NCBI GenBank assembly: GCA_903864555.1
Contig: CAIPGJ010000499.1
Location: 1-5,825 of the forward strand
Source: an uncultured Pseudomonadota bacterium
GTDB lineage: Bacteria; Pseudomonadota; Gammaproteobacteria; Burkholderiales; SG8-39
Direction of reading: 5' to 3'
DNA: 5,825 nt
A program made the translations under genes and the position numbers. This document shows, in pieces, positions 1 through 5,208 of the stretch (its first letter is position 1; each line of letters opens with the position of its first letter). The notes beneath the pieces are model-generated. The model was given only the letters and a program-made list of their open reading frames with translations. It was not told the origin of the DNA and made no database searches.

Positions 1-1362
1 GAGGTAGAGCTCGGGGACATCGCGCGCCTTCATGGCGGCGCGCTTGACCACCACGCGCGCCAGCGGCCCCAGATGCTGGGCCAGCGCCTTCTCGGCCTTG
101 TCCAGTAGCGCCGCGCTGAAGCGCTGCTCGGCCAGCTGCGTGGCCACATTGCTGGGCGCCGACACGGCCCCTGAGGGCGAGGTGTGGTCCGACGATGCCC
201 GGGCATGGTGTTTCAGGAAGGCCTGCCTGGTCGCCTCGTCGTCGATCTCGCCCGCCACCGCGCGTGCCAGTGCCGCCACGCTGGGGGCGATGACGGCCGC
301 CTTGCGCACCAGCACTGCGGCAATCGGCCCGATGTGCTGCGACAGTTCCAGTTCGAGTTTTTTCACCGCGTCGCGATCCAGCACCATGGCGGTGGGGAAG
401 GTGGTGGGCGCGCTGGGTGCGGCGCTGTTCGCGCTGCTGCTGGCCATGCCGGCCGCCGCAGGCGTGCGCGGTGCCAGCGGTGCCACCGTAGCGGGGCCAT
501 CGGCGCCCAGCCTGGGCTTGAGCTCGGCCACTGCCTGCGGGCGCTGCGCTTCATCGGGGGTCAGCATCCAGTCGATGGCCACGAGCAGTTCGTTGCTGTA
601 GTGGCGGCGGTCGCCTGACTGCAGGGCCGGCGCCAGCGGGTCCTTGCCGACGCGGGCTGCGGCCTCCACCGGGCGATTGCCGGTCACCATCCAGTACAGC
701 ACCCCGCCCAGCGCGTACAGGTCGCTCCATGGGCCCTGCCGTCCCTGGGTGTGGTATTGCTCCAGCGGCGCGTAGCCGGGCGTGACGATGGCGGTGAGTT
801 CGTTCTGCTGCGTGGTCGCGCGCGCCGAGCCGAAATCCAGCAGCACCGGCGAACCGTCGGCGCGGATGAAGATGTTGCCCGGCTTGATGTCCCGGTGCAG
901 GAAGCCGGATTGGTGCACCACCTCCAGTCCGTCGAGCAGCGGCAGCAGCACCTGGCGCACACCGGCCTCATCCAGCGGGCGGCGTGCCTTCACCCAGTCC
1001 GACAGCGAATCCCCGTCGACAAACTCCATCACCATGTAAGCGGTGCTGTTGGCCTGGAAGAAGCGCATCACGCGCACGATGTTGGGGTGGCGGAAGGAGG
1101 CGAGCGTGCGTGACTCGTCGAGGAAACGTTCCAGTCCCCAGCGGAAGGTTTCTTCGTCGCTGCCGGGGCGTGATTGCACCGACTGGTCCGGGTTGCGCTG
1201 CGCCAGGTCGCCCGGCAGGTACTCCTTGATGGCCACGCGCAGCTTCAGGTTGGCATCGGTGGCGAGATAGGTCAGCCCGAAACCGCCCACGCCGAGCGTG
1301 GACTCGATGCAGTACTCGTTGATGACGGTGCCCGGCGGCAGGGCGAGTGGGTCAGCGGCCAT
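1..1362 (-). CDS. Ser/Thr protein kinase with tandem C-terminal modules (3' end cut by window edge)
   Basis: This is a Hanks-type protein kinase predicted to phosphorylate Ser/Thr residues of unknown cytoplasmic targets. 454 residues are visible and the frame is open at the left edge. The glycine-rich loop is G24-V-G-G-F-G29, the catalytic lysine is K46 (VAIKEYLP), and E83 is the likely alpha-C glutamate. The catalytic loop HRDIKPGN has D158 and N163, and DFG has D176. The P+1 segment GYAPLEQY has E201, and R274 is its probable salt-bridge partner, so an active kinase is expected. HRD makes it an RD kinase, with T194 a candidate activation-loop site. After the kinase domain (about 16-283) comes a Pro/Ala/Ser linker (about 286-330), then two copies of a small helical-looking module (about 335-382 and from 418 on) sharing the core QHhGPhA. 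No membrane segment is visible, so the known part is cytosolic. The ATG at 1362 is the only plausible start: there is no ATG or GTG further upstream in the intergenic gap, and no clear Shine-Dalgarno. It lies 53 bases after the heme-sensor gene on the same strand. Confidence 0.93.
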   Translation of the reverse strand, partial: MAADPLALPPGTVINEYCIESTLGVGGFGLTYLATDANLKLRVAIKEYLPGDLAQRNPDQSVQSRPGSDEETFRWGLERFLDESRTLASFRHPNIVRVMRFFQANSTAYMVMEFVDGDSLSDWVKARRPLDEAGVRQVLLPLLDGLEVVHQSGFLHRDIKPGNIFIRADGSPVLLDFGSARATTQQNELTAIVTPGYAPLEQYHTQGRQGPWSDLYALGGVLYWMVTGNRPVEAAARVGKDPLAPALQSGDRRHYSNELLVAIDWMLTPDEAQRPQAVAELKPRLGADGPATVAPLAPRTPAAAGMASSSANSAAPSAPTTFPTAMVLDRDAVKKLELELSQHIGPIAAVLVRKAAVIAPSVAALARAVAGEIDDEATRQAFLKHHARASSDHTSPSGAVSAPSNVATQLAEQRFSAALLDKAEKALAQHLGPLARVVVKRAAMKARDVPELYL

Positions 1363-1390
1363 TGGTGTGGGTGAGGGGCTGGTCGAGGCG

Positions 1391-1410
1391 GGGGCCAGCG
1401 GACGGGCCCC
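1391..1410 (-). other. GC hairpin between sensor and kinase genes
   Basis: A perfect 6-bp all-G/C inverted repeat (GGGGCC / GGCCCC, 8-nt loop) sits five bases after the TAA of the heme-sensor gene and 28 bases before the kinase ATG. No T-tract follows on the minus strand, so it does not look like a full intrinsic terminator. It could shield the 3' end of the upstream message or lower kinase expression relative to the sensor. It may also be chance in GC-rich DNA. Confidence 0.3.
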
Positions 1411-1415
1411 GCGCC

Positions 1416-2288
1416 TTACTTGTCGATCAGCGCAATCGCCTTTTCCAGGCTGCGACGCATGCGGTTGAAGGAGCGGGCCAGCACCGACACTTCGTCGCTG
1501 CCCTTGTCCGGCAGTTCGGCGATGTCGGTGTCCCCGGTGGAGATCTTGTCGGCGGCAGCGGACAGGCGCGTGATCGGACGCACGATGAGCAGCGACAGCA
1601 TCAGGTTGAGGATGATGAACAGCGCGACGAATACCCCGGCCAGCGATCCCATGAAGGTATAGAAGGCGCGGTTGGCGTTCTCCACCGGCAGGGTCATGGG
1701 CACCGAGACGATTTGCGCACCGATGACTTCATTCAGCTTCCAGCCAAAGCCGTTGTTGGGACCATACAGCTTGACCATGCCGGCCGGGGCCATCTCCGGC
1801 GTGGTGTGACAGGCGAGGCAGGCCGGGTTCTTGATTTGGAAGGGCCTGGCCAGGTAGAGCGAGGGGCCGGTGGGTGTCTGGCGCGTGCCGGAGATCTCGG
1901 GCTGCTTGTCGTTGTTGCGGAAGCTGTTGACGATGTCGGCTTCCCAGTCCACCGCGCGGTCACGCGGGTTGGTCGGGTTGAGTGCAGCTTCCTTGTACGA
2001 ATAGTCAGGGTATTTCTTGCGCAGCAGGAGCATGATCTCCGCGGCGGAGAAGGCCGGCACTCCCACGGGCAGGAACTCATCGTCGGAGACGGCTTTGAGG
2101 TTGGGGCTCACATGGGCGACGGTGTAGGCACGCATGGACAGCGCCGCCTCCATCATCACGCCGGCACTGCGCAACACTTCCTCGCGCGCATTCCGGTGCA
2201 GCAGTTCATGGGACACGGTGCCCGAGATGCCCAGTCCGAGCAGGAATACCACCAGCAGCACGAGGTTGAACTTGAGACGCAGACCCAT
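1416..2288 (-). CDS. Membrane c-type heme sensor: Tll0287-like (DUF3365) domain plus HAMP, no output domain
   Basis: A 290-residue predicted inner-membrane sensor. An N-terminal membrane anchor (about 7-26) is followed by a periplasmic domain (about 27-208), a second membrane helix (about 209-236) and a cytoplasmic HAMP domain (about 236-288; RPITRL near its start, DEVSVLARSFNRM near its end). The periplasmic part shows features of the DUF3365/Tll0287-like family: MRAYT near 52-56, a single CLACH heme c motif (C157, C160, H161), and the NGFGWK...GAQIVSVPM segment at about 179-198. C157 and C160 are the only cysteines, so H161 should be the proximal ligand and the distal ligand must be His, Met or vacant. 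The protein ends two residues after the HAMP, with no histidine kinase, GGDEF or chemoreceptor domain. A strong Shine-Dalgarno (GGGAGG at 2299-2294, 5 nt before ATG) supports the start. The kinase gene follows on the same strand, which suggests a partner output protein. Family and topology are well supported; the ligand (redox state, NO, O2 or other) is unknown. Confidence 0.92.
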   Translation of the reverse strand: MGLRLKFNLVLLVVFLLGLGISGTVSHELLHRNAREEVLRSAGVMMEAALSMRAYTVAHVSPNLKAVSDDEFLPVGVPAFSAAEIMLLLRKKYPDYSYKEAALNPTNPRDRAVDWEADIVNSFRNNDKQPEISGTRQTPTGPSLYLARPFQIKNPACLACHTTPEMAPAGMVKLYGPNNGFGWKLNEVIGAQIVSVPMTLPVENANRAFYTFMGSLAGVFVALFIILNLMLSLLIVRPITRLSAAADKISTGDTDIAELPDKGSDEVSVLARSFNRMRRSLEKAIALIDK

Positions 2289-2327
2289 GATTTCCTCCCG
2301 TTCGATCTGGGTGCCGAACCATGGCGG

Positions 2328-2333
2328 ATTATA
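2328..2333 (-). promoter_or_regulatory. Predicted -10 box (TATAAT) for the heme sensor/kinase pair
   Basis: A consensus TATAAT reads on the minus strand 39 bases upstream of the sensor ATG, giving a predicted start of transcription near 2321 and a leader of about 33 nt that contains the Shine-Dalgarno. No good -35 lies at 16-18 bp; the nearest TTGCCC is 20 bp away. A perfect -10 with a poor -35 is typical of activator-dependent promoters, and an inverted repeat sits immediately upstream. Confidence 0.6.
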
Positions 2334-2357
2334 GGCCTTGTGTGACGAACCACGGGC

Positions 2358-2385
2358 AATTGCGATGCAAGTCTGTGCATCAATT
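2358..2385. promoter_or_regulatory. Inverted repeat upstream of the sensor promoter, candidate operator
   Basis: Perfect arms GATGCA (2364-2369) and TGCATC (2376-2381) are separated by 6 bases. Outer AATT tetrads (2358-2361 and 2382-2385) extend the symmetry if two bases on the left are allowed to bulge. The centre is near 2372, about 51 bases upstream of the predicted sensor transcription start, a position where a dimeric activator could act. It does not match the CRP (TGTGA-N6-TCACA) or FNR (TTGAT-N4-ATCAA) consensus. The binding protein is unknown. Confidence 0.4.
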
Positions 2386-2486
2386 CACGGTCGACACTGC
2401 CATGCTGCGGCGGGAGCGATATCGGGTCCGGCAATGGCCGGGTCGATCGGGTTCGCCCGTGCGCATTCATGAACTCCCCGGCTGCG

Positions 2487-2515
2487 TTGTTGCCTTGTGA
2501 CGGAGCGGTTACAGT
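2487..2515 (+). promoter_or_regulatory. Predicted sigma70-type promoter of the crotonase gene
   Basis: TTGTTG (2487-2492) and TACAGT (2510-2515) are separated by 17 bp and each keeps the most conserved positions of its hexamer. Transcription would start near 2522 and give a leader of about 49 nt before the ATG at 2571. This placement argues against the longer reading frame that begins at the ATG at 2469, because that codon would lie upstream of the promoter. Confidence 0.5.
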
Positions 2516-2570
2516 GCGCATCCTGAGCCGGACCGGCCGGCACATCCAACAAGGAACAAGGGGGAGACAC

Positions 2571-3383
2571 ATGCAGCAGGACATCACGCCAGTCGAGGGG
2601 TTGGAATTTCGTCGCGAGGGCGGCATCGCCACCATCACGCTCAGTCGTCCGGACAAGCTGAACGCCATCACCTTCAGGATGGTCGAGGGCCTGACCCAGT
2701 GGCTGGACCAATGCGGCATGGATGACAGCGTGCGCGCCATCATCATCACCGGTGCCGGCCGCGCCTTTTCCTCCGGCGATGACATCGTCGGCGGCATGGG
2801 CGACCCCTCCCGTGTTTTTACCGCCGATGTCGGCATCGGCACAGACCTCGGGCCGCACCATGCCCTGGTGAAAAAACTGCTCAGTGTCACCAAGCCGGTG
2901 ATCGCCGCCATCAACGGCCGCTGCCACGGCGCTGGCTGGGTGATCGCGCTGGCCTGCGACTTCCGCCTGATGCGCGCCGATGCGCTGATCGGTGACATCC
3001 GCGCCTCCAAGGCCATCTTCTCCGCGCAGGGTGTGCCCATCATGCTGCCGCGCCTGATCGGCCAGTCGCGCGCCATGGACATCCTCATCAATGCCCGCGT
3101 GCTGGATGCTGCCGAAGCCGAGCGTATCGGCCTGGCCGTGCGCGTATGGTCGCCTGAGACCTTCGATGCGGAACTGGCGAAATTCACCGGCGCACTGGCC
3201 GAGGGGCCGACGCGCAGTTACGCAGCCTGGAAGCTGGCCATCAACCGCTCGCTGCTGCTGGAACTGGATGCCTATACCGACTGGGAACGGCGCGTCACCG
3301 GCTTCGTCAAGAAGACCGAGGATTCGGCCGAAGGGCGCCTGGCCTTCAAGCAGAAGAGGAAGCCGCAGTTCAACGGCCGATAA
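2571..3383 (+). CDS. Crotonase-superfamily protein (enoyl-CoA hydratase/isomerase-like)
   Basis: A 270-residue cytoplasmic protein of the enoyl-CoA hydratase/isomerase superfamily, a usual length. Family landmarks are the N-terminal ITLSRPDKLNAI (about 22-33), the CoA/oxyanion-hole segment AFSSGDDI (65-72), KPVIAAINGRCHGAGW (108-123), ACDFRL (128-133), the LPRLIG turn (159-164) and a C-terminal tail of the EDSAEGRLAF...KRKPQF type. By hand alignment to rat mitochondrial enoyl-CoA hydratase, the positions of catalytic Glu144 and Glu164 are V124 and R144, so classical hydration through a glutamate pair is doubtful. The oxyanion-hole glycine (G120-A-G122 region) is kept, so a CoA thioester substrate remains likely. 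The ATG at 2571 is preferred over the in-frame ATG at 2469 because of the purine-rich GGGGAG just upstream and because homology begins soon after it. It is divergent from the sensor gene and probably transcribed alone. Superfamily is certain; reaction and substrate are not. Confidence 0.92.
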   Translation: MQQDITPVEGLEFRREGGIATITLSRPDKLNAITFRMVEGLTQWLDQCGMDDSVRAIIITGAGRAFSSGDDIVGGMGDPSRVFTADVGIGTDLGPHHALVKKLLSVTKPVIAAINGRCHGAGWVIALACDFRLMRADALIGDIRASKAIFSAQGVPIMLPRLIGQSRAMDILINARVLDAAEAERIGLAVRVWSPETFDAELAKFTGALAEGPTRSYAAWKLAINRSLLLELDAYTDWERRVTGFVKKTEDSAEGRLAFKQKRKPQFNGR

Positions 3384-3609
3384 AAATGATCATTCTTGTG
3401 CGGTATATCTTATGTTCATTGGGTTAAATTAAACATTGTGATCATGATGTCTCGGCGGAGATGACCCTGTCGGCGACAGGTCAGTCGGCTCTGCCGAGTT
3501 GGGTGACGGACCGCAGTTGCCTTCCGCAGTGTGCATGTCTTTGCGTCCGGTCAAGACGCTTCGCAGTCCGGGGGCATATGCTCGAACGATCATTCCGGAG
3601 CATTCCATC
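3384..3609. promoter_or_regulatory. Intergenic leader with three GATCAT motifs upstream of the transporter
   Basis: This 226-base stretch has no gene. Its first 60 or so bases are strikingly AT-rich compared with the rest of the window. AATGATCATT (3385-3394) is a perfect 10-bp palindrome immediately after the crotonase stop. GATCAT recurs at 3440-3445 and 3588-3593, and the third copy lies in an 11-base match (10 identical) to 3385-3395, exactly 200 bp downstream, overlapping the region just before the transporter Shine-Dalgarno. No confident -35/-10 pair was found, although the AT-rich part (3400-3435) is the likely promoter area. No intrinsic terminator for the crotonase was seen. Confidence 0.4.
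3462..3498 (+). other. Two adjacent hairpins in the transporter leader
   Basis: The first hairpin (3462-3483) pairs TGACCCTGTC with GACAGGTCA: nine base pairs with one bulged C and a GGC loop. The second (3485-3497) pairs TCGGC with GCCGA around a TCT loop. Neither is followed by a T-tract, so they are not standard intrinsic terminators. If transcription starts in the AT-rich DNA upstream, both would fold in the 5' leader of the transporter mRNA. Function is unknown. Confidence 0.35.
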
Positions 3610-5040
3610 ATGGCTGCAGACAAGGCTGATACGGCAGGGATCGCTGGCATAGCAGGCAAACCGGACCACTGGTCCGGACGTACCGGCTTTCTGCTGGCCA
3701 CCATTGGGTCCGCGGTCGGCATAGGCAGCATCTGGAAATTTCCCTACGAAGCCGGCGCCAATGGTGGCGGCACCTTCGTGTTGTTCTACCTGGCCGGTCT
3801 GGTGCTGGTGGTGGTGCCGCTGATGCTGGCCGAGTTTGCCATCGGTCGTATCGGCCAGGCCGACTGCGCCAGCAGCCTGGCGCGGGTGGCCGGCATGGCT
3901 GGCAGGTCCGAGGGCGGCCTCTCTGGACGGCGCTGGGCCCGCGTCGGCATGCTGGGGGTGCTGACCGGCTTTCTTATCCTCAGTTTCTACGCCGTCATTG
4001 GTGGCTGGACGCTGGGCTATGCGCTGGAGACGCTGTTGCAGGGCCTGCCCGGCAGCGAGGCGGCTGCCGTGCAGCAGCGCTACGACCGCTTTCTCGCCTC
4101 GCCCGGGCGCATGCTGATCTTTCATGCCGTGTTCATGGGCGTGACCGTGGCTATCGTCGCGCGCGGTATCGCCGGTGGCATCGAGATGGCTTCCAAGGTG
4201 CTGATGCCCCTGCTGTTTGCGCTCATGCTCGGGCTGGCGACCTACTCCATGATCGAAGGCGATGCCATGGCGGCACTGCGCTTCCTGTTCGTTCCGGATC
4301 CGGCGTATTTCACCGCACGTACGGCGCTGGACGCACTCGGCCTGGGGTTCTTCTCCATCGGTGTGGGGCAGGGCCTGATGATCACCTATGCCGCGTTTGC
4401 CGGGCCACGCGTGAAGCTGCGCGAGATCGCCTTCTGGTCGGTGCTGGCTGATACCGGCATTTCGCTGCTGGCGGGTATGGCGGTGTTCCCGCTGGTGTTC
4501 GCCTTCAAGCTGGACCCGGCCAGCGGCCCCGGGCTGGTGTTCGTCACCCTGCCGCTCGCCTTCGCCCGGATGCCCTTTGGCACGCTCGCCGCCAGCGCAT
4601 TCTTCCTGCTCTTGTTTGTCGCTGCGCTGGGTTCGGCCATATCGCTGCTGGAACTGGTGGTGGCCCTGGTGCGGCGCCGGACGGGCTGGAGCCAGGCGCA
4701 CGCCAGCCTGGTGGCGGGTGCGGCCTGCTTCGTCGCGGGGATCGCCACGGTGTTCTCCTTCAACCTCTGGTCAGGCTGGCATCCGCTGGCGGGCCAGGCC
4801 TGGGCGGGTGCCCTGGCCACGGGCACTTTCTTCGATGTGCTCGACTATGCCACCTCCAACTTGCTGCTGCCGCTCACGGGTCTGGGCATGGTGGTGTTTG
4901 CCGGCTGGGTGATGCCGGTGGCCGTGCTGGCGCAGCAACTGGATATGGGCGAGGTTGCCGCGTGGCGCATGCTGGCGCTGCTGCGCTGGGTAGCGCCGCT
5001 GGGCATCGCTGGCGTGGCGCTGGCCTCGTTCTTCACCTGA
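3610..5040 (+). CDS. Sodium:neurotransmitter symporter (NSS/SLC6) family transporter
   Basis: A 476-residue inner-membrane transporter of the NSS family (LeuT fold), expected to import an amino acid or related compound with a cation gradient; the substrate cannot be told. About eleven membrane helices are visible, as in many bacterial members. The signature is the broken TM1 and start of TM2: GSAVGIGSIWKFPYEAG (33-49) followed by NGGGTF (51-56). Other landmarks are the unwound TM6 (GLGFFSIGVGQG, about 244-255, then ITY), DTG in TM7 (281-283), ALGSAISLLE in TM8 (about 339-348) and DYATSNLLLPL in TM10. Compared with LeuT by hand, S40 replaces Asn27 (Na1) and G341 replaces Thr354 (Na2), while D281 at the Asn286 position is common in bacterial homologues. 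K43 takes the place of gate Arg30. The ATG at 3610 is chosen because CCGGAG (3595-3600) precedes it at 9 nt; the frame is open up to a TTG at 3499, but that extension has no family resemblance. No partner gene is evident. Confidence 0.93.
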   Translation: MAADKADTAGIAGIAGKPDHWSGRTGFLLATIGSAVGIGSIWKFPYEAGANGGGTFVLFYLAGLVLVVVPLMLAEFAIGRIGQADCASSLARVAGMAGRSEGGLSGRRWARVGMLGVLTGFLILSFYAVIGGWTLGYALETLLQGLPGSEAAAVQQRYDRFLASPGRMLIFHAVFMGVTVAIVARGIAGGIEMASKVLMPLLFALMLGLATYSMIEGDAMAALRFLFVPDPAYFTARTALDALGLGFFSIGVGQGLMITYAAFAGPRVKLREIAFWSVLADTGISLLAGMAVFPLVFAFKLDPASGPGLVFVTLPLAFARMPFGTLAASAFFLLLFVAALGSAISLLELVVALVRRRTGWSQAHASLVAGAACFVAGIATVFSFNLWSGWHPLAGQAWAGALATGTFFDVLDYATSNLLLPLTGLGMVVFAGWVMPVAVLAQQLDMGEVAAWRMLALLRWVAPLGIAGVALASFFT

Positions 5041-5076
5041 AGTGTGAATGTGGTGGTGCGGGCAGGTCGCGTGCAT

Positions 5077-5128
5077 CACCGCTGTCATCAGGCGGTGCGG
5101 ACCGGCCCTCGGCGTGCGGTGGGGCCGG
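5077..5128. terminator. Inverted repeats in the convergent gap, possible bidirectional termination region
   Basis: The 168 bases between the converging transporter genes (5041-5208) hold no gene. CACCGC (5077-5082) pairs with GCGGTG (5092-5097) across a 9-nt loop, and CCGGCCC (5102-5108) pairs perfectly with GGGCCGG (5122-5128) across 13 nt. A 10-bp palindrome TCAGGCCTGA follows at 5132-5141. None has a T-run on either strand, so these are at best weak or factor-assisted terminators; the position between two gene ends is the main argument. Confidence 0.3.
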
Positions 5129-5208
5129 CGTTCAGGCCTGATTCGCTGGTAGCGTTTGCCTGGTCACAGCGCTCGTGGCCGTCGCCTCCGGCCTGCATGC
5201 GGGGACGC

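Noticed and set aside
1347..2345. 332-codon open frame on the plus strand opposite the heme sensor
   Set aside because: Its predicted protein is rich in His, Gln, Arg and Gly without domain features, and it lies antisense to a clear sensor gene. Long antisense frames are expected in GC-rich genes.
2448..2459. CGGG-TTCG-CCCG mini-hairpin with a UUCG-type tetraloop
   Set aside because: Only a 4-bp stem, located upstream of the predicted crotonase promoter and so probably not in its transcript; too short to support a function.
2469..2570. N-terminal 34-residue extension of the crotonase from the ATG at 2469
   Set aside because: No Shine-Dalgarno precedes it, the extension does not resemble the family, and the likely promoter lies inside it; the ATG at 2571 has a purine-rich site just upstream.
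2156..3187. 343-codon minus-strand open frame across the sensor start, intergenic region and crotonase
   Set aside because: It crosses promoter elements and two confident genes in other frames and has no coherent domain; its C-terminal part is a frame-shifted reading of the sensor N-terminus.
3499..3609. N-terminal 37-residue extension of the NSS transporter (TTG at 3499 or ATG at 3535)
   Set aside because: No ribosome binding site supports either, the residues are not membrane-like or conserved, and the ATG at 3610 has a GGAG at suitable distance.
3481..4701. 406-codon open frame on the minus strand opposite the NSS transporter
   Set aside because: Low-complexity His/Gln/Arg/Gly composition with no recognisable motif; it is the shadow of the transporter's codon bias.
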